From positions 1 to 16,254 of the forward strand of contig JBEVEP010000271.1 of assembly GCA_040512755.1 (NCBI GenBank): a DNA stretch of 16,254 bases. Direction: 5' to 3'. The stretch comes from JBEVEP01 sp040512755. Its GTDB lineage: Bacteria; Pseudomonadota; Alphaproteobacteria; Rhizobiales; Rhizobiaceae. The translations under genes and the position numbers were made by a program. How positions within the stretch are numbered: position 1 is the stretch's first letter; the number at the start of each line of letters is the position of its first letter. Below the pieces are notes generated by a model. That model saw nothing but the letters and a program-made list of their open reading frames with translations, made no database searches and was not told where the DNA came from. Positions 7,451 through 16,244 of this stretch are shown here, one piece after another.

Positions 7451-8215
7451 TCACGCCTCCCGCCTTTCGGCGCGGCGCGCTTCGACGCGCTGGATTGCCC
7501 TCACCCGCCGGCGCAGGATTTCGTTGCGCATGGCCATCATATGGAGCGTGAAGAACATCAGCGTGAAGCCGAGCGCCATAACAATCAGCGGCCACAACAG
7601 GCTTGGGTGGATTGTCGGTCCGTCAAGACGGAATACCGATGCCGGCTGATGCAGCGTGTTCCACCACTCTACGGAGAATTTGATGATCGGGATGTTGATG
7701 AACCCGACCAGCGTGAGGACTGCGGCCGCGCGGGCGCTCCTTGCCGGATCATCCAGTGCGCGCGTCAGCGCGATAATGCCAAGATACATGAGGAGAAGCA
7801 CGAAGACCGATGTCAGCCGCGCATCCCAGACCCACCAGGTACCCCACATCGGTTTGCCCCAGATCGAGCCGGTGACAAGCGCGAGAGCGGTAAACGTTGC
7901 CCCGATGGGCGCTGCGGTCTTGAGCGCAACATCCGCCAACGGGTGCCGCCAGACCAACGTCCCCAGCGCGGAGACGGCCATGATCGTGTAGCACATCATC
8001 GCCAGCCAGGCGAAAGGCACGTGGATGTACATGATGCGTACGGTGATGCCTTGCTGAAAATCCTCAGGCGCTGCAAACGCCATGTAAAGCCCGACGGCAA
8101 GAAACGCTGCGCTAAGGCTTGCCAGGATCGGCACGAGCTTGCCGGCAAGGGCCAGGAACCTCGTCGGGTTCGCCAGATCGGCAAAGCTTCTGATGGTTGC
8201 GCTCGGTTGGTTCAT
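7451..8215 (-). CDS. ccmC: Heme ABC transporter permease / heme handling protein CcmC
   Basis: CcmC presents heme to CcmE in the periplasm during system I cytochrome c maturation. The 254-residue product has six hydrophobic segments. The tryptophan-rich WWD motif WGTWWVWD is at 124-131, and the two expected external heme-ligand histidines are H65 (in YIHVPFAW) and H189 (in EWWNTLHQ). The N-terminal LANPTRFLALAGKL is typical of alphaproteobacterial CcmC. A 62-bp gap separates it from ccmB. I see no gene or convincing terminator in that gap, so the operon probably reads through. Its own ribosome-binding site (GGCGAA) is weak. Confidence 0.96.
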   Translation of the reverse strand: MNQPSATIRSFADLANPTRFLALAGKLVPILASLSAAFLAVGLYMAFAAPEDFQQGITVRIMYIHVPFAWLAMMCYTIMAVSALGTLVWRHPLADVALKTAAPIGATFTALALVTGSIWGKPMWGTWWVWDARLTSVFVLLLMYLGIIALTRALDDPARSARAAAVLTLVGFINIPIIKFSVEWWNTLHQPASVFRLDGPTIHPSLLWPLIVMALGFTLMFFTLHMMAMRNEILRRRVRAIQRVEARRAERREA

Positions 8216-8277
8216 TTCGCCAAAATAGAGTGCGCGCGGTGCGCCCGCAATCGATCCGCCGGGTACATTCGACCAGT

Positions 8278-8943
8278 CTAGTCTGCGGCATAGCGCAGCG
8301 CCGCAGCCGCCGCCACCGGTCCGATGACCGCAAGGAAGAGCGTCAAACCGAGGAGGAGAAGGAACGGCGGGAGAAACGGATCGGGCTCGGCGATAGCGGC
8401 ATAGCTCGCGGAGACACCGAAAATCAGCACCGGGATAACCAGCGGCAGAATGAGCACGGAAATCAACAGTCCACCACGCGGAAGGGCGACCGTGACCGCG
8501 GCTCCAACGGCCCCGACGAAAGCAATCGCGGGCGTGCCGGCTAGCAGCGTCAGTGCCGCGGCTCCAATTGCAGCCGGCTCCATGTTCATGAAAAGGCCAA
8601 GGAATGGCGCGGCCGCAACGAGCGGCAGCACGTTCGCCGTCCAGTGGGCGAGGCTTTTGACGAAGACTGTTAGAGGCAACATATGCCGCTCTTCGGCAAG
8701 TATCAGAAGATCGAGCGAACCGTCGTCGCGATCGGCCTGAAACAGCCGGTCGAGACCGAGCAGGCTGGCAAGAAGTGCGCCTATCCAGAGAATTGCCGGA
8801 CCGAGTCGGGACAGGAGATTGAGGTCGGGGCCGACACTGAAGGGAATGGTCGCGATCACCGCGAGAAAGAACAGGACGCCCGTGAGCGCACTGCCGCCGG
8901 CGCGAATCCCGAGGCGAACATCGCGAACGAAGAGAGCTAGCAT
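8278..8943 (-). CDS. ccmB: Heme exporter permease subunit CcmB
   Basis: A 221-residue polytopic protein with about six membrane helices and an FVRDVRLGIRAGGSAL N-terminus, a family signature. The cytoplasmic loop RLFQADRDDGSLDLLILA (about 66-83) is also a strong CcmB mark. CcmB is the membrane subunit that pairs with the CcmA ATPase, and together they release holo-CcmE from CcmC. The gene begins 4 bp after the ccmA stop, so the two are co-translated or nearly so. Length and motifs are normal. Confidence 0.95.
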   Translation of the reverse strand: MLALFVRDVRLGIRAGGSALTGVLFFLAVIATIPFSVGPDLNLLSRLGPAILWIGALLASLLGLDRLFQADRDDGSLDLLILAEERHMLPLTVFVKSLAHWTANVLPLVAAAPFLGLFMNMEPAAIGAAALTLLAGTPAIAFVGAVGAAVTVALPRGGLLISVLILPLVIPVLIFGVSASYAAIAEPDPFLPPFLLLLGLTLFLAVIGPVAAAAALRYAAD

Positions 8944-8947
8944 GGAA

Positions 8948-9553
8948 TCACGCGTGCCCCATCTTTAGCGTCTCCGCACCCTCAATCCCCAACGCAACAT
9001 GGGTTGCCGCGATGATGATCCCGCCTTCCATGAGATGCGCATTCATCAACGCGTCGCACTGTTTTTCCGAAGTCTTGTCCAGCCCGGCTGTTGGCTCGTC
9101 GAGCAGCCAGATCGGGCGGTAGCTGACCAGCAGCCGGGCGATGGATGCGCGTCGTCGCTGGCCGGTCGAGAGATAGCCAAAAGGGAGATGGCCGATGCCG
9201 CCGAGCCCGACCATATCCAGCGCCTCGGCAACATTAACCCGTGGCTCGCCTGAGAATGCCCGCCAGAAAGCGAGGTTCTCCGTGACCGAGAGCGCGGTCT
9301 TCATCGCATTCCGGTGGCCCAAATAATGGCTCGCTGCCCCGGGCGAAGGCCAGGTTTCACCAGCGGCTTCAAGCCGGATGCCGCCATTCGACACAGGCAA
9401 CAAGCCTGCAATCACGCGAAGCAACGTCGACTTTCCGGCGCCGTTGGGGCCGGTCACGATCAGGCTCTGGCCTTCGGAAAGGCCGAAATTGACGTCTGCG
9501 AAAATCGGTTCGCCGCCGCGCTCGCCGCAGAGTTTCTCGGCGATCAGCCGCAT
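8948..9553 (-). CDS. ccmA: Heme exporter ATP-binding protein CcmA
   Basis: This ABC-type ATPase, with CcmB, drives release of heme-loaded CcmE in cytochrome c maturation. The 201-residue product is a minimal nucleotide-binding domain. Walker A GPNGAGKST is at 35-43, the signature LSTGQRRRASIARL at 128-141, Walker B IWLLDEPTAGLD at 148-159, and the H-loop histidine is H185 in ATH. All catalytic residues are present. It is the first gene of the minus-strand ccm operon, with a GGGGGA ribosome-binding site 5 bases before the ATG, and it faces acnA across a 280-bp divergent gap. Confidence 0.97.
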   Translation of the reverse strand: MRLIAEKLCGERGGEPIFADVNFGLSEGQSLIVTGPNGAGKSTLLRVIAGLLPVSNGGIRLEAAGETWPSPGAASHYLGHRNAMKTALSVTENLAFWRAFSGEPRVNVAEALDMVGLGGIGHLPFGYLSTGQRRRASIARLLVSYRPIWLLDEPTAGLDKTSEKQCDALMNAHLMEGGIIIAATHVALGIEGAETLKMGHA

Positions 9554-9833
9554 GTATCCCCCAATCTCAAATCATCGGTCCGGCGATCCCGCATTGCGGC
9601 AAATTTGCGCTGCGGCGCTCTGGAACTCTTCTACGAAATTCTTTATATGCGCAGCAACCATGCCAGCGGTCGGCGTGGCAAACGAATTTGCGCCGAACCA
9701 GCGCGCGCGCCGCCTTGAACGGCCGGGACGCGGGGGACGGACAGCGGAAATGACCGTACCCGCACCTTTGCGCGTGTTAGCATGCCACAGGAGTCCGTTC
9801 CCGCTTCGGCAGAACGACCAGGATGGATCGCAA
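9554..9833. promoter_or_regulatory. Divergent ccmA / acnA control region
   Basis: No gene is seen in these 280 bp; open frames here merely extend antisense to ccmA. The main AT-rich island in GC-rich surroundings is near 9640-9657 (GAAATTCTTTATATGC). It could supply a -10 in either direction: TATATG on the plus strand, with TGGAAC 17 bases upstream as a poor -35, or CATATA on the minus strand for ccmA without a clear -35. I looked for known iron-responsive palindromes (Irr or RirA type), plausible for both aconitase and heme-handling genes, and found none I trust. Confidence 0.35.
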
Positions 9834-12527
<2,694 letters not shown>

Positions 12528-12550
12528 ACCGGACCGGACGTCTCGAGTTG

Positions 12551-12586
12551 ATGACCCGGAAGGCATTCGCTTTTCGGGTCATTTAT
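12551..12586 (+). terminator. Rho-independent-like terminator of acnA
   Basis: An 8-bp perfect stem ATGACCCG (12551-12558) / CGGGTCAT (12575-12582), extendable past a bulge by AA/TT pairs, lies 23 bp after the acnA stop and is followed by TTATC. The T-tract is short but the position is right. Confidence 0.65.
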
Positions 12587-12819
12587 CGTCGGCCCCTTCG
12601 ACCCACGGAACGCGGCTTCCGCTACCGAATCCCGGACGACCGGCCATTCGACCGGCATGCTCAGCTCACCGGTTCCAGCATCGGAACTGGTTTCTCCGCA
12701 CTCCACTGCGGAGCGCGGCGCCATCTCACTGCAACGTGACTTTCCGTTGAGCTGGCCATCTGGCACTTATTTCGCAACGAGAACAAAAGCCGGCATCTGG
12801 CGACAAGGTTGGAATAGCT
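12587..12819 (+). promoter_or_regulatory. Leader region of the DUF1223 gene with two adjacent hairpins
   Basis: No ORF in this stretch looks real. Two hairpins stand side by side: CCGGTTCC (12669-12676) / GGAACTGG (12683-12690) with one wobble pair, and CTCCGCA (12694-12700) / TGCGGAG (12707-12713) with a 6-base loop. A promoter for the downstream gene is expected between about 12720 and 12800. The candidate TTGAGC near 12747 has no properly spaced -10, so I do not assign one. Confidence 0.3.
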
Positions 12820-13578
12820 ATGAAATGGGGCAGGTATTCTGGGCTGGCGAGTTTGGCGCTGGCCCTTTTGGCGTTTGCGCACCCCGGTATGGCCGGTGAT
12901 GCGCAAAGGCCGTTGGGGGTAGTGGAGCTATTCACAAGCCAGGGGTGTAGTTCATGCCCGCCTGCAGACGCGATTCTGGCCGATCTGGCGCAGAAGGGCG
13001 ACGTGGTCGCGCTTGCCTACCATGTCGACTACTGGGACTATCTCGGCTGGCAGGACACGCTGGGTTCCTCAGAGAATACGCAGCGCCAATATGACTACAT
13101 GAAGTCTTTCGGAACCCGCTCTGTCTATACGCCACAGGCCGTCATCAATGGCCACGCCCATGTCAACGGTGCGCATCGATCAGAGGTTTCTCAAGTCCTG
13201 AACGACATGAAAGGCGCAGGTACCGCGCTTAAAGTCGATGTCGATGTCTCGCAATCCGCGGAAAGCATCACGATCAAGACGGGCGCCGCCAGGGAGCCGG
13301 TCGGTGAGGCTCATGTCCTGCTGGTGTCCTACGATGCTGCCCAACCCGTGGAGATCACACGAGGTGAGAATGCTGGCAAGACGGTCGTCTACTGGAACGC
13401 CGTTAAAAGCATCCAAACGGCCGGGATTTGGCGAGGCAAGGAGGCGCAGTTCGAAATGCCTGTTAGCGACATGGCGAAGAAAGGCGCGAATTGTGCCGTT
13501 TTGCTACAGTCTACGGGGAAGGCCGGCGCTCCGGGCACCATACTTGGCGCCGCCGTCATCCAGCTGCCTGGCTTCTGA
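12820..13578 (+). CDS. Secreted DUF1223 thioredoxin-like protein
   Basis: A 252-residue protein with a Sec signal peptide (KWGR, then a hydrophobic stretch, with likely cleavage after HPGMA near residue 25). A thioredoxin-fold domain follows, with the CXXC pair C43-S-S-C46 in LFTSQGCSSCPPAD, the DUF1223 signature HVDYWDYLGW (68-77), and a YTPQAVING segment carrying the likely cis-proline P105. It is expected in the periplasm as a thiol-disulfide or metal-binding protein, but the family has no established function. The gene follows acnA on the same strand by 292 bp with a terminator between. I recall this adjacency as recurrent in Hyphomicrobiales, though probably not as one operon. Confidence 0.9.
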   Translation: MKWGRYSGLASLALALLAFAHPGMAGDAQRPLGVVELFTSQGCSSCPPADAILADLAQKGDVVALAYHVDYWDYLGWQDTLGSSENTQRQYDYMKSFGTRSVYTPQAVINGHAHVNGAHRSEVSQVLNDMKGAGTALKVDVDVSQSAESITIKTGAAREPVGEAHVLLVSYDAAQPVEITRGENAGKTVVYWNAVKSIQTAGIWRGKEAQFEMPVSDMAKKGANCAVLLQSTGKAGAPGTILGAAVIQLPGF

Positions 13579-13603
13579 GATTCTGTCGTGATTCCTATCC
13601 AAG

Positions 13604-13634
13604 AAAAAACCGGCGCCAGTACGCTGACACCGGT
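13604..13634 (-). terminator. Rho-independent terminator on the minus strand
   Basis: On the minus strand ACCGGTGTCAG-CGTA-CTGGCGCCGGT forms an 11-bp stem (two G-U pairs, 4-base loop), running directly into a six-T tract (13609-13604). On the plus strand the stem has two C-A mismatches and no T-tract follows, so it does not serve the DUF1223 gene. No protein gene ends here on the minus strand. Confidence 0.75.
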
Positions 13635-13755
13635 CGCAAGGATTTGGGATCGTCGCACCTGGCTTTCCTCGCGGAAAGCCGGGGTTGGTTCGATCCGGCC
13701 ATGGCCCCGTGGGCGGGGGGCTTGGGGTTTACGGAGCCGGTGCCGGACCGAACCG
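13604..13755 (-). ncRNA. Candidate structured small RNA (core of three hairpins)
   Basis: Read on the minus strand, three consecutive hairpins appear. Hairpin A pairs 13742-13754 with 13687-13699 (13 bp), then a symmetric 3x3 internal loop, then 13731-13738 with 13703-13710 (8 bp), closing a 20-nt C-rich loop (13711-13730). Hairpin B is GGCTTTCC-GCGA-GGAAAGCC (13680-13661) with a GNRA tetraloop. Hairpin C is an 11-bp terminator stem followed by six T. Four G-U pairs (one in each stem of A, two in C) become C-A mismatches on the plus strand, so the minus strand is the one that folds. No coding frame here looks real. The 5' end is not fixed; a TAATCT -10 at 13871-13866 would start a transcript of about 255 nt. 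I do not recognise the family; 6S RNA or a rhizobial alpha-r small RNA are untested alternatives. Confidence 0.5.
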
Positions 13756-13850
13756 TCTCAGGCAACGAGCGGATGTTCGTCAGACATTGGGGCCAAAGCC
13801 GGGATTCTTTGGGGCAAAAATGTGGCAAACCTATCACCAATTCCGACACA

Positions 13851-13894
13851 TTGTCCCGTTTCGTGAGATTAGCTGTAACAATTCGTAACAAAGG
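13851..13894. promoter_or_regulatory. Candidate divergent promoter with GTAACA direct repeat
   Basis: On the plus strand TTGTCC (13851-13856), 17 bases, TGTAAC (13874-13879) is a fair sigma70-like promoter for the DUF2794 gene. On the minus strand TAATCT (13871-13866) with a poor -35 (CCTTTG, 13894-13889) could start the candidate small RNA. Two copies of GTAACA, at 13875-13880 and 13885-13890, have a 10-bp period that suits a direct-repeat-binding regulator of the OmpR family. The assignment is by eye only. Confidence 0.35.
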
Positions 13895-13966
13895 CTTCGG
13901 ACTTGCATTTCGCCGGCGAACGGGCAAACTGTCATCGTCTGTTTCTGCCATGGAAGGCTGGGCCGT

Positions 13967-14353
13967 ATGACCGATCGTGGTGCCGGAAGGGAGGATAGGG
14001 ACGAATCAGCAATATTGATCCCGCTCCACGAGGCAAGACGCGAACGGCATCCGATGCCAGTGACATTCGAGCGCCGGGAGCTTGACCTGATTCTGAGACT
14101 CTATGGCCGTATGGTCGCCGCCAACGAGTGGCGCGATTACGCGATCGACCATCTGTCGGACCGTGCGGTCTTCTCAGTCTTTCGCCGAGCCAGCGAAACA
14201 CCGCTTTTCCAGATCGTCAAAAATCCCAGACTTTCCCGCAAGCAAGGTGCTTTCTCGGTCGTAGCGGCGACCGGCATCATCCTCAAGCGCGGCCATGAAC
14301 TTGCGCGTGTCCTGGGCGTGTTCGACCGGACCCTGCGGCTGGTGGAAGCATAG
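13967..14353 (+). CDS. DUF2794 domain protein
   Basis: A 128-residue soluble protein. The core, from PVTFERRELDLILRLYGRMV (about 31-50) through EWRDYAIDHLSDRAVFSVFR to VVAATGIILKRGHELARVL, matches the DUF2794 pattern of alphaproteobacteria, a family without a known function. The first 30 residues are variable and charged. A GGAAGG ribosome-binding site 9 bases before the ATG supports the start. Its promoter probably lies in 13851-13879, giving a leader of about 80 nt. It is convergent with rppH, with 88 bp between the stops. A longer plus-strand open frame across 13491-13970 is not considered a gene. Confidence 0.88.
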   Translation: MTDRGAGREDRDESAILIPLHEARRERHPMPVTFERRELDLILRLYGRMVAANEWRDYAIDHLSDRAVFSVFRRASETPLFQIVKNPRLSRKQGAFSVVAATGIILKRGHELARVLGVFDRTLRLVEA

Positions 14354-14423
14354 AGCTTAACGAGCGGCGTTTGGGACTGCCTCTGTTGCTTTTCACAGTT
14401 TCGGTTGGGGAGCAGAGCCGGCA

Positions 14424-14440
14424 TTGCCCGCCGCAGGGCA
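14424..14440 (-). terminator. Small hairpin after rppH
   Basis: TGCCC / GGGCA (14424-14428 / 14436-14440) lies 1 bp beyond the rppH stop, but it is only 5 bp long and lacks a T-tract on the minus strand. The rest of the 14354-14441 convergent gap shows no other clear signal. Confidence 0.2.
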
Positions 14441-14441
14441 G

Positions 14442-14963
14442 TCATTCCGCGAGATGCCGGAAGCCGGCAATGACCTCTTCATAGACCTTGCGCTTGAAGG
14501 GCACGATCAGTCCGGGCAGGTCACCCATCGGCCGCCAGCTCCAACGGTCAAACTCCGGCTTGTGCCCCCCGGGCGGCGGGTTGATGCGGATTTCGCTTTC
14601 ATCGCCGTGGAACCGGAATGCGAACCATTTCTGGGTCTGACCCCGGTATCTTCCCTTCCAGACGACGCCGATCAGCTCGCTGGGGAGATCATAGTTGATC
14701 CAGCGGGGCGCTTCCGCAAGCAGCTTCAGGCTCTCCATGCCTGTTTCTTCAAACAGTTCGCGCTTGGCGGTTGCTACGGGATCCTCGCCCTTGTCGATGC
14801 CGCCCTGTGGCATCTGCCAAAGCTGGTCTGCCCCCGCCATCTCGTTATCGGGCTCTGTCAGGCGGTGTCCAACCCATACAAGCCCCTTTGTGTTGAGGAC
14901 CATCATTCCGACGCAAGGCCGGTAGGGCAGCATGTCCGGAGCGACGTGTTTATTCTTGGGCAT
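14442..14963 (-). CDS. rppH: RNA pyrophosphohydrolase RppH (Nudix hydrolase)
   Basis: RppH removes pyrophosphate from the 5' triphosphate end of RNA, opening transcripts to RNase E; alphaproteobacterial members were also described as invasion-associated IalA and as dinucleoside polyphosphate hydrolases. The 173-residue product contains a complete Nudix box, G54-x5-E60-x7-R68-E69-L-x-E72-E73-x-G75-M76, with the metal-binding glutamates intact. It also has the RppH-type start YRPCVGMMVLN and the flanking WQMPQGG. The gene begins 9 bp after the stop of the deacetylase-like gene. Its ribosome-binding site (GAGCGTGAG) lies across the gap, so the pair is probably one operon. Length is normal. Confidence 0.95.
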   Translation of the reverse strand: MPKNKHVAPDMLPYRPCVGMMVLNTKGLVWVGHRLTEPDNEMAGADQLWQMPQGGIDKGEDPVATAKRELFEETGMESLKLLAEAPRWINYDLPSELIGVVWKGRYRGQTQKWFAFRFHGDESEIRINPPPGGHKPEFDRWSWRPMGDLPGLIVPFKRKVYEEVIAGFRHLAE

Positions 14964-14972
14964 CTCACGCTC

Positions 14973-16139
14973 TCAATCGCGTTCGGGATCGCTGGCGACC
15001 GCAGACACCGGCACGATCTCAACACCGCGCTTCCGGGCCTCGTCACTCCAGGTCCGGACAGCATCGACGGTGACTGCAAAAGCTGATCCGGTCCCAACCG
15101 CAAAACCCTTGGCGCGGGCAGTGCGTTCCAGCTCGTCGAGCTTTTTGAGTATCTCACCGCGGTCCTGGATCGCGTCGATAACCGTGTCCCCCTCGGCAAA
15201 GGGCACGCCACTCTTTACCGCAAGGTCGGCGGCAACGCTGCGAGCCGACGAGCCGTCATCGAGATAGAGCAATCCGCGCCGGCCGAGTTCATCCATCATC
15301 GGGCCCATTGCGGCCCGGTCAGCCGAGAACCGCGCACCCATATAGTTCATGACGCCCGTATAGTTGGTCGTGCGTGACAAGGCCCAGCGAAGGTTTTGGC
15401 TATTTTCGTCGGGATTCGCCGCGAGAGTCAGCGTGTTGCGGCCCGGATTGACATTCGGATAGTCAAACGGTTCGAGCGGCACCTGCATGATGATCTCATG
15501 GCCCTTGCGGCGTGCCGCCTGCATCCATCGCGCGATGCTGTTGCCTTGCGGAGCGAAGGCGAGCGTCGCTTCAGCAGGCAGCTTTTCGATCGCCTCCTGA
15601 GTACCGGTCTGGGAAACGCCCAGCCCTCCGATCACAATCGCGACCCGGGCGCCGCGCGCACCCGACCACGGCCGGGCATAAACCTCGAACGGCCGGCGCC
15701 CATCCGGCCCGCGGATCGGCAAGGGACCCATGTCCGACTCTTCGATCAAGGCCTTGTCGGGCAGGTGCGCGACGCGCAAATTCTGCCCTATCGCGGACGG
15801 ATCGCGAATGATGAGCGCCTTGCTTCGCGAAGCCGGCTCATCGGGATTGACATGAATGATCGATGGCCCGTCGGGATTGCCGGACACAGCGGACGGTTTC
15901 GCGCTCGCGGCGACGGCGCTTGATTCAGCCAGCGCTTTCTCCGCATTGGTGACAACCGTTACCGGAGCATGGAAAGGCCTCTCGCGAAAGGCGATGGCGG
16001 TGGATGCAGCGATGACCAGCGCGGCCACAACGCCGCCAGCCACGGTACGGCCGCTCATTGCGAAACTGAGAGCCGTGCGCGGCTTGCGCACGCCAGTTTG
16101 GCCAAGCGGCCGCTCGATGTCCTTGATTGGTTGCCGCAA
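14973..16139 (-). CDS. Divergent polysaccharide deacetylase family protein (YibQ-like), probably non-catalytic
   Basis: A 388-residue protein with a short cytoplasmic start, one membrane anchor (about residues 31-51), an Ala/Ser-rich periplasmic linker and, from about 150, a COG2861/YibQ-like NodB-type barrel. Recognisable blocks are RVAIVIGGLG (165-174), KGHEIIMQVPLEP, TGVMNYMGARFS and FAVGTGSAFAVTVDAV. As I recall it, YibQ has IVIDDFG, HLP, NNHMG and GHP at these places. Here the DD, the three His and the HP are replaced (GG, Q, Y, GSA), so metal binding is doubtful. The start is TTG at 16139 behind GGGGGAA; the ATG at 16143 is out of frame and gives a shadow ORF. It is probably co-transcribed with rppH, 9 bp downstream. 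Confidence 0.85.
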   Translation of the reverse strand: MRQPIKDIERPLGQTGVRKPRTALSFAMSGRTVAGGVVAALVIAASTAIAFRERPFHAPVTVVTNAEKALAESSAVAASAKPSAVSGNPDGPSIIHVNPDEPASRSKALIIRDPSAIGQNLRVAHLPDKALIEESDMGPLPIRGPDGRRPFEVYARPWSGARGARVAIVIGGLGVSQTGTQEAIEKLPAEATLAFAPQGNSIARWMQAARRKGHEIIMQVPLEPFDYPNVNPGRNTLTLAANPDENSQNLRWALSRTTNYTGVMNYMGARFSADRAAMGPMMDELGRRGLLYLDDGSSARSVAADLAVKSGVPFAEGDTVIDAIQDRGEILKKLDELERTARAKGFAVGTGSAFAVTVDAVRTWSDEARKRGVEIVPVSAVASDPERD

Positions 16140-16173
16140 GCATTCCCCCGAATTGCGGGCGGACCTGACAAAC

Positions 16174-16235
16174 TCCGCCGGAACGAAGCCCGGCGGATGC
16201 CTACGCAGCGGCCGGCCCCCGTCTGCCCGGCCGCT
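16174..16235 (-). terminator. Two strong hairpins upstream of the deacetylase-like gene
   Basis: On the minus strand a 9-bp stem AGCGGCCGG / CCGGCCGCT (16235-16227 / 16215-16207) is followed by an 8-bp stem TCCGCCGG / CCGGCGGA (16197-16190 / 16181-16174) and then GTTTGTC. The second could be a weak intrinsic terminator or attenuator of an upstream gene. A six-T tract (16241-16236) lies 5' of the first stem, not 3' of it, so that one is not a minus-strand terminator. Confidence 0.4.
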
Positions 16236-16244
16236 AAAAAACGC

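Noticed and set aside
7541..8281. 246-codon plus-strand open frame across ccmC
   Set aside because: It is antisense to a well-supported ccmC, is highly charged and has no motif.
9378..9833. Upstream extension of the aconitase frame
   Set aside because: It runs antisense through ccmA and would precede the conserved AKSLDSF N-terminus with unrelated sequence.
13685..13698. GGTTCGATCC, resembling the T-loop of a tRNA or tmRNA
   Set aside because: No acceptor stem, anticodon arm or tmRNA tag frame surrounds it on either strand, and the sequence is fully explained as one arm of hairpin A.
13595..13951. 118-codon minus-strand open frame ending near the terminator
   Set aside because: Its composition is not protein-like, it shows no family motif or good ribosome-binding site, and most of it consists of the RNA stems. 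It remains the main coding alternative to the small RNA, but an unlikely one.
13491..13970. 159-codon plus-strand open frame across the DUF1223-DUF2794 gap
   Set aside because: It starts inside the DUF1223 gene in another frame, has no ribosome-binding site or recognisable motif, and covers the hairpins of the candidate RNA.
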